A DNA stretch of 64,000 nucleotides, from assembly GCA_004375895.1 (NCBI GenBank), contig SOJW01000059.1, forward strand, positions 1-64,000, written 5' to 3'. The translations under genes were made by a program, and so were the position numbers. The notes beneath the pieces were generated by a model. The model worked only from the letters and a program-made list of their open reading frames with translations, was not told where the DNA came from and ran no database searches. Below, piece after piece: positions 23,699 through 31,957 of this stretch. The DNA comes from Candidatus Stahliibacteriota bacterium. Its GTDB lineage: Bacteria > Hydrothermota > Tepidihabitantia > B3-TA06. Position 1 is the first letter of the stretch. The number at the start of each line of letters is the position of its first letter.

Positions 23699-24264
23699 AA
23701 AACCTCCTTGTAAAGTTTCTCCTGCCTGATATAGGTCTCCACCATTGGCGGCACCCAGTTGTGTATGGATCTCCCCATCGCTATGCGTTTGCGGATGAGG
23801 GAAGAGGATATCTCAAGAAGCGGCAGGTCAGGAAAGTGGATGCCGGGCTTCGAGCTTCTGCCTCCCCTCATCCCTCTGGGCAAAACCACGAGCTCGGCCA
23901 TCTTCATAATCCGTTCCGGCTCATGCCAGGTGTTCAAGCACTCGTACTCGTCCAGGCCTATGATCAAGAAGAGTTGAGTTGGGGCAAAAAGCGCTTTCAA
24001 CCGGGCTAATGTGTCAACGGTGTAGGAAAGATCTTCCTTCCACTCGATATGGGACACCTCGAATGAGGCCTCGTCCCCGGTTGCCAGTCGCAGCATCTCG
24101 GCTCGATCACTGAAGGATGCGTATACTTCCCTGTGAGGCGGGTTCGCGGCCGGGACGAAGAGAACTTTATCAAGTTCAAACATCTCAAGCACCAGTCTCG
24201 CGTGTATCATGTGAGCCATGTGTGGTGGGTCGAAGCGACCCCCGAACACGCCCATACGTTTCAT
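23695..24264 (-). CDS. nadD: Nicotinate-nucleotide adenylyltransferase
   Basis: 189 residues of the HxGH nucleotidyltransferase superfamily. 'GVFGGRFDPPHMAHMIHARLV' (about 5-25) holds the catalytic HxxH. 'FVPAANPPH', 'LIIGLDEYECLNTWHEPERI' and the C-terminal 'LLEISSSLIRKRIAMGRSIHNWVPPMVETYI' are NadD-specific. It adenylates NaMN to NaAD, the penultimate step of NAD synthesis. nadC lies elsewhere in the window under its own promoter (56352-57209). It overlaps bamD by one base (TAATG) and the H1-like gene by four. Confidence 0.95.
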   Translation of the reverse strand: MKRMGVFGGRFDPPHMAHMIHARLVLEMFELDKVLFVPAANPPHREVYASFSDRAEMLRLATGDEASFEVSHIEWKEDLSYTVDTLARLKALFAPTQLFLIIGLDEYECLNTWHEPERIMKMAELVVLPRGMRGGRSSKPGIHFPDLPLLEISSSLIRKRIAMGRSIHNWVPPMVETYIRQEKLYKEVL

Positions 24265-25010
24265 TATTTGTCTTTGACCAGCCTGGCCAGGATTTTTTGA
24301 GCCTTCTTACCCCAGCCGGGTTCGGTAAGCAGCTCTTCCAGTATGGCTTCTGCCTCTTCTTCTTCTCCGAGTCTGGCTTTGGAAAGGGCCAGGTAGTAGT
24401 TTATTTCGGCGTTCGTGGCGCGGGCAAGCGGATATGTACCGACGGTATATTCAAGCATCATTATGGCCGCCTCGTACTCCTTGAACTTGAAATACAGCTT
24501 GGCTGCTTCAAGTTCCTTGCGCGCAAGCTTGTTTTCAATCCGACCCAACAGGTTGCGTGCCTGGGAGGAAAACCCGGAGTTGGGATAACGCGAGAGGAAA
24601 TCTTCGGCCATGCGCCTTGAGTCCAGAGTGAGGTTTTGTTCGCGGTAGTATGGCTCTGATATCTCGAATGTGGCCTGTGCTGCTTTTAACTGGGCCTCCT
24701 CGGCAAAAGCAGAGTTGGAAAACTGCTTGTAGAGGAACTCGTACTCGACGGATGCCTCCTGGAAGCGCTTGAGTTTGTAGTAGCAGTCTGCGAGGTGATA
24801 TTGGGCCAGCGCTACTTCAGCCTTGAGCGGGTAGTTTAGGACGAAGTGGTTAAGATATTTGGTCGCCTTCCGGTATCTACCTTCATTATACAACGCTTCA
24901 CCGACGAGTAACACGCTGTCTGCTGGGAGCTTCTCAGGCTTGGTAGGTTTTGCGTATCCAATGACCAGCAGGAGAGCGATGGAAAGTATGACTAATCCTG
25001 TGCGTCTCAT
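24264..25010 (-). CDS. bamD: Outer-membrane assembly TPR protein, BamD-like
   Basis: 248 residues. N-terminal hydrophobic signal (about 5-20), then BamD-type TPRs: 'ALYNEGRYRKATKYLNHFVLNYP', 'AQYHLADCYYKLKRFQEASVEYEFLYKQFSNSAFAEEAQLKAAQATFEISEPYYREQ' and 'EDFLSRYPNSGF'. BamD is a lipoprotein partner of BamA in inserting outer-membrane barrels. The usual lipobox cysteine is missing here (segment reads LLLVIGYAKP), so this copy would be cleaved by signal peptidase I or stay anchored by its signal. BamA is not in the window. It sits between a TPR lipoprotein gene and nadD in a tightly packed operon. Confidence 0.75.
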   Translation of the reverse strand: MRRTGLVILSIALLLVIGYAKPTKPEKLPADSVLLVGEALYNEGRYRKATKYLNHFVLNYPLKAEVALAQYHLADCYYKLKRFQEASVEYEFLYKQFSNSAFAEEAQLKAAQATFEISEPYYREQNLTLDSRRMAEDFLSRYPNSGFSSQARNLLGRIENKLARKELEAAKLYFKFKEYEAAIMMLEYTVGTYPLARATNAEINYYLALSKARLGEEEEAEAILEELLTEPGWGKKAQKILARLVKDK

Positions 25011-25900
25011 GGTACTTCCTCGCCAAGCAGGGCAAGGCGCTCGCGTGCTCGTTGGACAAGGGCGCTGGACGCGTTCACGCTGAGTTTAAGAACCTCACGG
25101 TAAGCCGCCCGTGCACCTTCAATATCCCCATTCTTGAGTCTTATCTCACCTGCGATAAAGTAGATATCATCCCGAAGCAGAGGGGAGAGGGGTACTTGCA
25201 GGACCCGGGTGATAACGAGCTCGGCGCTGTCCAACTGGCCTCGATATAAGAGGTCCTTTGCGTAGAGATAGCCGTTTTGACAATAGCGGGGTTCAAGGTA
25301 GTAGTGGTGTTCATGCATGGCCTCTTCAGTAGCGATAAACGCATCTCCAGGATCGCCAAGTCGCTCAAGGATAAGTATCAACTTCTCCCACGTAAATGCA
25401 CGGGTAGTAGAGTCTGAGAGTGTGGCAAGTGTCTTGCGGTAGTAGTATACCGCACGACCAAGTTCACCGTATTTTGAGTAGAGCTCGCCCATAAGGGCGT
25501 AGGCATCGCTCATATCTATAGCAGTAGATGTTCGCATCGCCTCCTCAAAACACTCCAGTGCCAGCTCGCGTTCACCTACCTTGCCGAGCTCAAGCCCCCT
25601 CTGTTTGTAGGCCAAGGCGACGCTGTCCTCGTAGATGGTGTCTTCGGCCAATAGGGCCTTGAAGTGCATCTCGGTCTCGGGAAGGTCATTAAGCCCGAGG
25701 TATGCCCGGCCAAGCAGATATCTTGCCTCTGTGCTCAATTCTTCTTCGCTGTTGCGCAGGACCACTAGTTCAGCAAGGGCACGCGAGAAGTCACGTTTAT
25801 CCAAAGCCTCACGGGCCCTGTCCAGAGCTTGCTTGTTACTAGAGCCGCACGCAAGCAACAAAAGCAGTGCCGCGGGTAAGAGGGTCTTAAGCCCCTTCAT
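25007..25900 (-). CDS. TPR lipoprotein
   Basis: 297 residues. The signal peptide has lipobox LLACG (cysteine at about 18). TPR-like helical hairpins cover the rest, for example 'DKRDFSRALAELVVL', 'TEARYLLGRAYLGLNDLPETEMHFKALL', 'GERELALECFEEAMR' and 'GDIEGARAAYREVLKLS'. It is probably an outer-membrane-anchored periplasmic scaffold. It overlaps the bamD-like gene by four bases and punA by 14 bases; this packing suggests co-regulation with envelope assembly. No further function can be read. Confidence 0.7.
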   Translation of the reverse strand: MKGLKTLLPAALLLLLACGSSNKQALDRAREALDKRDFSRALAELVVLRNSEEELSTEARYLLGRAYLGLNDLPETEMHFKALLAEDTIYEDSVALAYKQRGLELGKVGERELALECFEEAMRTSTAIDMSDAYALMGELYSKYGELGRAVYYYRKTLATLSDSTTRAFTWEKLILILERLGDPGDAFIATEEAMHEHHYYLEPRYCQNGYLYAKDLLYRGQLDSAELVITRVLQVPLSPLLRDDIYFIAGEIRLKNGDIEGARAAYREVLKLSVNASSALVQRARERLALLGEEVP

Positions 25901-26720
25901 TCGCCAGTTCCTTGAAGAAGAGTTTAAATATACGCGCCAGAGAACTCGCGGCTTGTGTCGCTGTGGAGGTAATCTCTTCCAAAGTCTCGCCCTTAGTAGG
26001 CTGAGGAAGAAAGAGTGCTATGTTGGAGACAACGGAGATGCCAAGAACGCGAACGCCAAGTTGGGCTGCGACTATTGCCTCCGGAACGGTAGACATCCCG
26101 ACCAGATCACCTCCAATAGTGTGCAGGAACCGTAGCTCGGCAGGCGTTTCAAGGCTAGGGCCGGCAACTGCCACGTATACCCCGGAACGAGGGAGTATCT
26201 TCTTCTTAAGACATGCGGCGGTGAAGATATCCATAAGGCCCGGGTCGTAGGTTTGAGTCATTACAGGGAATCGTGATCTGCTATCCTCATGCATGAAGCC
26301 TCGCAAGGGATTCGCTCCCATGAGGTTGATGTGGTCGGATATGATTACGATATCTCCGACCTTGAAGTTGATGTTGAGTGCTCCGGCTGCGTTGGTTACG
26401 AGAAGTGTTCTTACTCCGAGGGTGTGCAACACACGCAGTGGATATGTGATCTCGGCCATTTGATAGCCTTCGTAGAAGTGTACCCTGCCACGCATCACGG
26501 CAAGTGGATAGTTGCCCATGCGACCGATCACAAGTTCGCCCGGGTGTGAGGGCACGGTCGGGGTGGGGAAGTGAGGGATGTGAGAGTAAGGGATTGTGAC
26601 CGCCTCGTCTAACTCGCCGATTGCGTCTCGCAATCCGGTGCCCAAAACTACCGCTCCTTTAGGGACAAGATCGGTTGTGGAACGGATAAACTTCAGGCTT
26701 TCTTCAATTTGCGGCTTCAT
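25887..26720 (-). CDS. punA: Purine nucleoside phosphorylase
   Basis: 277 residues of the trimeric PNP/MTAP family. Motifs: 'VVLGTGLRDAIGELDEAV' (phosphate site), 'HPGELVIGRMGNYPLAVMRGRVHFYEGY' (histidine), 'LLVTNAAGALN' (base site), 'VAVAGPSLETPAELRFLHTIGGDLVGMSTVPEAIVAAQLGVRVLGISVVSNIA'. It splits purine nucleosides into base and ribose-1-phosphate. The second glycine of the usual GSGLG is replaced by TGLR, a mild oddity. It overlaps divIVA upstream by 17 bases and the TPR lipoprotein gene downstream by 14. Confidence 0.92.
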   Translation of the reverse strand: MKPQIEESLKFIRSTTDLVPKGAVVLGTGLRDAIGELDEAVTIPYSHIPHFPTPTVPSHPGELVIGRMGNYPLAVMRGRVHFYEGYQMAEITYPLRVLHTLGVRTLLVTNAAGALNINFKVGDIVIISDHINLMGANPLRGFMHEDSRSRFPVMTQTYDPGLMDIFTAACLKKKILPRSGVYVAVAGPSLETPAELRFLHTIGGDLVGMSTVPEAIVAAQLGVRVLGISVVSNIALFLPQPTKGETLEEITSTATQAASSLARIFKLFFKELANEGA

Positions 26721-27177
26721 CGCTGAGGGTTTCCTTCTTCAATCTTTCAAGTATCCTTCTGTAACTGTCAAGTGTGGTCTCCATCTCTTCAAGGAATGCA
26801 AGCCTCTGGCCGTTGAGACTGCGGACAGCGGACTTGATTCCTTCAAATTCCTCCTTTGCGTGACTTAAGATTGTTTCTGCCTCCTGTTTGGCCTGTTCTT
26901 TAATTCGCTCAGCGTCCTCTTCGGCACTTTTTCGCAGTCGCTCGGCTGTCTCGTGGGCTTCTTCAAGTGTTTGCGTCAGCACTTGTTCCATCTGGCGGAA
27001 CTCGGTAGCCCGTTCCTCCAACTCGGAGACCTTGCTATTAAGAAGCTCTCTCTCGGTCTCAAGTCCCTCCAACACCGTTGCGACTTCGTAGAGAAACTCA
27101 CGTACCTCCTTGAGATCTGCACCACGCAACGCGGAACGGAACTGTTTTTTCCGTATCTCAGTCGGGGATATCTTCAT
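26704..27177 (-). CDS. divIVA: DivIVA-domain protein
   Basis: 157 residues. The N-terminus 'MKISPTEIRKKQFRSALRGADLKEVREFLYEVATVLE' is the DivIVA membrane-curvature domain. Long coiled coil at about 35-130 (heptads such as 'RLRKSAEEDAERIKEQAKQEAETIL'). DivIVA proteins gather at poles and division sites and recruit other proteins. It is the first gene of a six-gene minus-strand run. The ATG lies six bases after a TAGACT -10 hexamer, with no Shine-Dalgarno, so the operon message is predicted leaderless. Confidence 0.88.
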   Translation of the reverse strand: MKISPTEIRKKQFRSALRGADLKEVREFLYEVATVLEGLETERELLNSKVSELEERATEFRQMEQVLTQTLEEAHETAERLRKSAEEDAERIKEQAKQEAETILSHAKEEFEGIKSAVRSLNGQRLAFLEEMETTLDSYRRILERLKKETLSDEAAN

Positions 27178-27183
27178 CTATAA

Positions 27184-27211
27184 AGTCTACCGACAAGAAG
27201 CTCGCTGTCAA
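27184..27211 (-). promoter_or_regulatory. Leaderless promoter of the divIVA operon
   Basis: Minus strand TTGACA (27206-27211), 16-bp spacer, TAGACT (27184-27189); six bases then lead to the divIVA ATG. Confidence 0.8.
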
Positions 27212-27552
27212 TGCCGTCTGGTCTGTGCGCCGACAGATAGTTACCAGGCGCAGACCGAAGGGATGGTGGCGATCTCATAGGGGGCAGTATCCGAAGGCTT
27301 ATCTCTAAGTGTTTATCACCCACCTCTCCGTATGCAAGGCGTTCAAAGCTCGAATGTGGCACGGACTCCCCACTCCGTTCAGATATGATTGCTCCGATCT
27401 TTAGGCTACGCTCACCTTGATGAAAGCTTTATCCACTCCCCCCTCCTTCTCGGCGACCTCAGCCCCCTACTACCTGGTAACGATGTGTTGACCCTGGACG
27501 ACTTTAGATAAGGCATTGCAGTTACGAAATAAGACTCGGTTAGGGCGTTATA
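27212..27552. other. Intergenic region with a decayed repeat element
   Basis: About 340 bases with no gene seen. Positions 27252-27275 (AGACCGAAGGGATG...GCGATCTCATAG) match the inside of the element at 7133-7272, so a GTCATTGCGAGG-family relic lies here without clear ends. The remainder has no RNA gene, hairpin with T-run or coding fragment that I can support. Confidence 0.45.
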
Positions 27553-28338
27553 TCAGTCCTCGTCCAGCCGGAAGAGGCGGATCGCGTTCGCGGTCGTCGC
27601 CTCTCGTAACTCCTCTGGGTCCATACCACGCACTTCGGCTATCCCTCTCATCACGTCCACCACCAAAGCCGGTTCGTTGGCTTCGTCCTTGTGATGCTTG
27701 GGTGGCGCCAACATAGGGGAGTCTGTCTCCACAAGTACACTCTCAAGCGGCACGATGCGAACAAGTTCTGCAAGCGGCTTGGCATAGGTATGTGGGCCAC
27801 CGAAAGAGATGAAGAAACCCAGCTCAATAGCGCGCTGAGCCTGTCTGGGGGTACCGGTGAAGAAATGAATCATCCCTCCCACATCACTCGCCGCCTCTTC
27901 ATCCAGGATCTTAAGGACGTCGTTGGTGGCTTTACCGTCGTGGATCACAATGGGCAGGTTAACCTCCCGTGCAATCTGGATGTGCTCGCAAAGTTGATCC
28001 TTACGCCTGGCAAGATCCGGAGGTTTGCCTTGCCGGTAATCGAGACCGATCTCTCCTATACCTACAACACGCGGTTCATCCCTGCATAAGCGAACCAGGC
28101 ACTCAAAGGTCTCGGTCATTGAATCATCAGGATGTGCGGCAGCCAAGACAACAAACAGATTGTCATGTTTTTCTGCCAGCTTAAGGGTCGCCTCCCAGAA
28201 CCTCGGAACCTGCGCGATTGCGATTATCGTAACCCCCAACTCGGCCGCACGACCTATGCGCAGCTGAGCATCGTTGATGTCTTCTCTATCCCTTCCAAAA
28301 AGATGAGCATGTGCGTCTATATAGCGGATACCAACCAC
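27553..28338 (-). CDS. tatD: TatD-family metal-dependent hydrolase/DNase
   Basis: 261 residues, a TIM barrel with all TatD metal ligands: 'YIDAHAHL' (HxH), 'GIGEIGLDY' (Glu), 'PIVIHDGKA' (His), 'GGMIHFFTGT' (His) and 'VLVETDSPML' (Asp). Family members are 3'-5' DNases, some acting on D-aminoacyl-tRNA. The GTG start has a TGGAGAG ribosome site. Promoter at 28405-28432. It is monocistronic. Confidence 0.88.
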   Translation of the reverse strand: MVGIRYIDAHAHLFGRDREDINDAQLRIGRAAELGVTIIAIAQVPRFWEATLKLAEKHDNLFVVLAAAHPDDSMTETFECLVRLCRDEPRVVGIGEIGLDYRQGKPPDLARRKDQLCEHIQIAREVNLPIVIHDGKATNDVLKILDEEAASDVGGMIHFFTGTPRQAQRAIELGFFISFGGPHTYAKPLAELVRIVPLESVLVETDSPMLAPPKHHKDEANEPALVVDVMRGIAEVRGMDPEELREATTANAIRLFRLDED

Positions 28339-28404
28339 TTATCTCTCCAATCGTTTTTGCCCTCCAATTCCTCTGATCCATGAGAAAGGGGACTCAAGAA
28401 AATT

Positions 28405-28432
28405 ATTCTAACGAGGATAACGAATGTGTCAA
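28405..28432 (-). promoter_or_regulatory. Promoter of tatD
   Basis: Minus strand TTGACA (28427-28432), 16-bp spacer, TAGAAT (28405-28410). The start codon lies 66 bases further and has its own ribosome site, so this transcript is not leaderless. Confidence 0.7.
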
Positions 28433-28548
28433 GTTAAAAACAATCCCCACCCTGGAAGAGTCCACCAACCGAGATGGTGAATTTTATTGCTGATAACGCT
28501 GGGGGTGAGCTTTCCCTGCGTGAACGTAACGAATGGGTTGTAAATTCC

Positions 28549-29346
28549 TCACTCCAGGGTTACTACGAATATCACGTCGGTTTTACGCTGGAGCCTGTAG
28601 GAGGGCTTGAATCGCCACTGAAGCATGGCTTTCTCAAGTTCCGAATCCCAGGCAGTTCTCCCGCTTGATTGGATAACCGTGACATCCTCGATTAGACCTT
28701 TATCGTTCACCACTATCGCAAAACGTGCGGTGACATAGGCGATGCCCTTCTCCTTCATGTTTTCTTCAAGATCAGGCATGACGTGGCTCTCCAGATCGTT
28801 AAACCCTAAATCTCCTGAGAGGGTGAAGTTGATGCCCATTGGAGCGGTGCTGTCACGAGGAGGAGGCATTTTCGCCTGGTTAGCCAGGATCTCATCCACC
28901 GAGGTGAAGGCGGCTGGGTGGAAGTCTTCTCGTCCCTTAGCTTTGATAATGGAGGTGCCGCCCTTCCCTGGTTTGCGCGCTATGTAGCGGAACTCGACCG
29001 TATCCCGGCGCAGGCTGTCGCGAGATGATCTAAACAACCAGCCGCGTAAGGTCGTGATAATCGTTGTGTCCCATTCAGGGACTTTGCTCTCCTCTAAAAG
29101 CACCGGCTCCTTTACGATCGCTCCTGAGCGATCTATCTGTATAAAAGCAACTGCGCTGAAGGTTCGGGAGGTATCAGCTTTCATCCCTTCTGTTACCGCA
29201 GGGAAGATTGTTGTAATCAGCTCGTCGGATGCGGCATCACCCCAGAGGATGAACCCGCTGCCTTGGGCTCCCCCAAGATAGGGGATAAGCTCACGGGTGC
29301 TGTCCTTCTCAGAACCCATGAGTGTTAATAAAATCAATGCAATCAC
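28549..29346 (-). CDS. TonB C-terminal-domain-like exported protein
   Basis: 265 residues from a GTG start. The first ten residues are hydrophobic (MIALILLTLMGS), a short export signal or anchor. The C-terminal 75 residues follow the TonB_C pattern: 'ARFAIVVNDKGLIEDVTVIQSSG...WDSELEKAMLQWRFKPSYRLQRKTDVIFVVTLE'. An earlier weaker copy is at about 60-115 ('AVAFIQIDRSGAIVKEPVLLEESKVPEWDTTIITTLRGWLFRSSRDS'). The proline-rich linker and long anchor of real TonB are missing, and there is no exbBD next door, so an energy-transducing role is doubtful. The start codon is six bases after a -10 hexamer (leaderless). Confidence 0.65.
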   Translation of the reverse strand: MIALILLTLMGSEKDSTRELIPYLGGAQGSGFILWGDAASDELITTIFPAVTEGMKADTSRTFSAVAFIQIDRSGAIVKEPVLLEESKVPEWDTTIITTLRGWLFRSSRDSLRRDTVEFRYIARKPGKGGTSIIKAKGREDFHPAAFTSVDEILANQAKMPPPRDSTAPMGINFTLSGDLGFNDLESHVMPDLEENMKEKGIAYVTARFAIVVNDKGLIEDVTVIQSSGRTAWDSELEKAMLQWRFKPSYRLQRKTDVIFVVTLE

Positions 29347-29352
29347 GATGGA

Positions 29353-29381
29353 ATAATAACGTCCTTAGCCCCTTCTGTCAA
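29353..29381 (-). promoter_or_regulatory. Leaderless promoter of the TonB-like gene
   Basis: Minus strand TTGACA (29376-29381), 17-bp spacer, TATTAT (29353-29358); the GTG follows after six bases. Confidence 0.75.
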
Positions 29382-29418
29382 GTGCGAGGGAATCTTCTAT
29401 CCTCATGGTTGGGTAAGT

Positions 29419-29447
29419 TTGACATAGCTGGGGGTATTGACTAGAAT
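29419..29447 (+). promoter_or_regulatory. Leaderless promoter of recJ
   Basis: TTGACA (29419-29424), 17-bp spacer, TAGAAT (29442-29447). Six bases then lead to the recJ ATG at 29454. It diverges from the TonB-like gene promoter 37 bp away. Confidence 0.78.
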
Positions 29448-29453
29448 TCATTG

Positions 29454-31196
29454 ATGTCCCCATCTATCTACAAGACACGGCGCTGGATCAGTGAGTCTGT
29501 GGACGATCGGCTGGTGAGAGATTTTGCTTCCCACCAGGGTATTCCATATCTGCCTGCATTGGTTTTGTGGAAGCGCGGCTACAGGGATGAGGATGCGGTT
29601 ACTAGGTTTCTGAATCCATCTTTAGAGCATCTGCACGATCCCTTTGGGTTGCCCGATATGGAGCGAGGGGTTGAGAGATTGCTTGATGCGCGGCGCAGGC
29701 AAGAGAAGGTTCTTGTCCACGGTGACTACGACGTTGACGGTGTTACAGGGACTGCCCTTCTGGTGCGTGGACTTGCCAGGTTAGGGATCGGGGCTGATTT
29801 CTATCTTCCTCACCGGATGCGCGAGGGCTACGGGCTCTCTGCCAAGGCGATAGATGCAGCCAAAGAACACCAGACATCGGTGATTCTCACGGTGGACTGT
29901 GGTATCACGGCGATCGAGGAAGCACTGCTGGCAAAAGAGGCCGGGATCGATCTTGTGATCACCGATCATCACGAGCCCGGCGAGGAATGGCCCGAAGCCC
30001 TTGCTGTGGTTGATCCCAAGAGAGCGGACTCAACCTATCCCTTTGCAGAGCTTGCCGGAGTCGGGGTAGCCTACAAGCTACTTGAAGCACTTTCCCGGCG
30101 TCTTGGCGAGTCCTTGGAGCCGCTTCAAGCCGATCTCGATCTTGTTGCCATTGGCACCATCGCCGATGTCGCTCCTTTGATCGACGAGAATCGGGTCTTT
30201 GCAAGCTTCGGACTCCAACATATCCCAAAAACCGATAAGGTGGGTGTTAAAGCGCTTCTTGACGTCTCCAGACTTTCCGGTAAGCCTATAGCCGCATCCA
30301 ACGTTGCCTTCGGCCTGGCACCTCGCTTGAACGCCTCAGGCCGTATGGCCGATTCAAAGCAGGCTCTTAAGCTTTTGCTTTCAACCGACCTGGAAGAGGC
30401 AAGGAGCCTGGCCGTAAAGCTTGATCAACACAACCGCAACCGCAGACAGACCGAGGATTTGATCCTTGAAGAGGCTCGGATTCTCGCCGAACACCAGATC
30501 AGGGAAACTGATCCACGCGTGCTTGTTTGCTATCGTCCCAACTGGCATGAGGGTGTCATCGGGATAGTCGCCTCTCGTCTGGTGGATGATTTCTACCGAC
30601 CAACCATCATGTTTGCGGAAAAAGAAGGTAGGCTTAAGGGATCAGCTAGAAGTGTACATGGATTTCACCTTTATGATGCCCTGGTTGCGGTGCGCGAGCA
30701 TCTGGTTACCTTCGGCGGGCACGAGGCCGCGGCAGGGCTGGTTCTGGAAAAGGCAAAACTTGCCCGCTTCACCCAGGCGATAAACGAACATGCCATGGGT
30801 TACCCTTCGGAGGTTTTCGAACCAAGGCTCTATCTTGAGGCCGAGGTCCAGCTTGACGATCTTGATGCTGAAACCACCGCCTGTTTCGAGCGCTTTCGTC
30901 CTTTCGGTGTGGGTAATCCTGGGCCTTCTTTTGCCACTCGTGGGCTGGAGGTGGTTGGGACTCCACGGGTGTTTGGGCGTAACCATCTCAAGTTTACCGT
31001 GCGCAAGGACAAAACCACCATGCCCGTTCTTGCGTTCGGTAAATCCGACCTTATCCTTAAGCTCGAGGCAGGACGCAAGGAAGCAGTGGATCTTGCCTAC
31101 CGGATCGCTGAAGATAGTTACTGGGGAAAGAAAAGAATGCAGCTTATAGCTCAAGACCTCAAGCTACGTTACGAGCCGGAGGATTTTGATGCCTGA
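29454..31196 (+). CDS. recJ: Single-stranded-DNA exonuclease RecJ
   Basis: 580 residues from the ATG at 29454; a TTG one codon earlier is less likely given promoter spacing. The DHH phosphoesterase core shows 'HGDYDVDGVTGTALL' (about 82-96), 'VILTVDCGI', 'DLVITDHHEPG' (DHH), 'DLVAIGTIADVAPL' and DHHA1 with 'FGGHEAAAGLVLEK'. A C-terminal OB-like domain follows (about 455-580). RecJ degrades 5' ends in recombination and repair. The predicted mRNA is leaderless. It overlaps the next gene by eight bases. Confidence 0.93.
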   Translation: MSPSIYKTRRWISESVDDRLVRDFASHQGIPYLPALVLWKRGYRDEDAVTRFLNPSLEHLHDPFGLPDMERGVERLLDARRRQEKVLVHGDYDVDGVTGTALLVRGLARLGIGADFYLPHRMREGYGLSAKAIDAAKEHQTSVILTVDCGITAIEEALLAKEAGIDLVITDHHEPGEEWPEALAVVDPKRADSTYPFAELAGVGVAYKLLEALSRRLGESLEPLQADLDLVAIGTIADVAPLIDENRVFASFGLQHIPKTDKVGVKALLDVSRLSGKPIAASNVAFGLAPRLNASGRMADSKQALKLLLSTDLEEARSLAVKLDQHNRNRRQTEDLILEEARILAEHQIRETDPRVLVCYRPNWHEGVIGIVASRLVDDFYRPTIMFAEKEGRLKGSARSVHGFHLYDALVAVREHLVTFGGHEAAAGLVLEKAKLARFTQAINEHAMGYPSEVFEPRLYLEAEVQLDDLDAETTACFERFRPFGVGNPGPSFATRGLEVVGTPRVFGRNHLKFTVRKDKTTMPVLAFGKSDLILKLEAGRKEAVDLAYRIAEDSYWGKKRMQLIAQDLKLRYEPEDFDA

Positions 31197-31911
31197 GAAG
31201 GCGTGGCGTTTGATCTTGAAGGACGGATTGAGGTTCTACCTTCTTGATCCTTCACCGGACGTAAAACTTTTGTTCACGACGCGCCGGAGCAGAGACAACG
31301 ACCCGGATCATAACCTTGATGTGAGAAACCAGCTTGTGCCTTTCAGATTGGATGGCTCTCTTGTTACCATGAATCAGACCCATTCCAATAGCGTAGTTCA
31401 TGTGGATGGCCCTGGCGAGATCAAGGCTGATGGATGTTTTACCACCCAGGAAAACCTTGCACTCTCGGTCCGGGTTGCGGATTGTGTGCCAATCTTCGTA
31501 TGGAGCGAGAAGAGATCACTGATCGGGGTGATGCATGCCGGTCGGCGAGGGACGCTTTCAAAGATAGCCCTGCGGTTCGTTGAGAAGATCCAGAAGGAGG
31601 GCATATCTTCCCATCGTCTACGCTACTCACTTGGTCCTTCAATCGGTAAGTGCTGTTATGAGGTTGGTGAGGACGTTTTGAGTGAATTCAGAGAAGCCTG
31701 GCCCGAAGCTATGGGGTTTTTCTCAAGAAAGAAAGAAGGGGTCTATCTTGATCTTAGGGCGGCGAACCGGTTCCTCTTGAGGTCAGTTGGAGCGGTTGAA
31801 GGTGCGTCTTTGGATCTTTGCACCTACTGCAATTCGAAGCGGTTCTACTCTCACCGCCGCGAACATGGAGCCGGCCGTAACTGGGGCATCATCGTCCGCC
31901 GATCGAGCTAA
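31189..31911 (+). CDS. pgeF: YfiH/PgeF-family (laccase-domain) protein
   Basis: 240 residues. Motifs of the multicopper-oxidase-like DUF152 family: 'MNQTHSNSVV', 'VRVADCVPIFVW', 'GVMHAGRRGT' (usually HAGWRG), 'YSLGPSIGKCCYEVG' and 'DLCTYCNSKRFYSHRREHGAGRNWGIIV', with His/Cys metal ligands. E. coli YfiH edits wrongly amidated muropeptides, and animal LACC1 acts on purine nucleosides; which applies here is open. The HAGRRG change replaces the usual Trp. The ATG at 31189 lies inside the recJ end, and translation is probably coupled. Confidence 0.85.
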   Translation: MPEKAWRLILKDGLRFYLLDPSPDVKLLFTTRRSRDNDPDHNLDVRNQLVPFRLDGSLVTMNQTHSNSVVHVDGPGEIKADGCFTTQENLALSVRVADCVPIFVWSEKRSLIGVMHAGRRGTLSKIALRFVEKIQKEGISSHRLRYSLGPSIGKCCYEVGEDVLSEFREAWPEAMGFFSRKKEGVYLDLRAANRFLLRSVGAVEGASLDLCTYCNSKRFYSHRREHGAGRNWGIIVRRSS

Positions 31912-31923
31912 TGATCAATCTTG

Positions 31924-31951
31924 TTGACATCCGTTCCGCTTTCCCTATCCT
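31924..31951 (+). promoter_or_regulatory. Leaderless promoter of the EcfT-like/truA/transaldolase run
   Basis: TTGACA (31924-31929), 16-bp spacer, TATCCT (31946-31951); the ATG at 31958 follows after six bases. Confidence 0.72.
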
Positions 31952-31957
31952 CGACCT

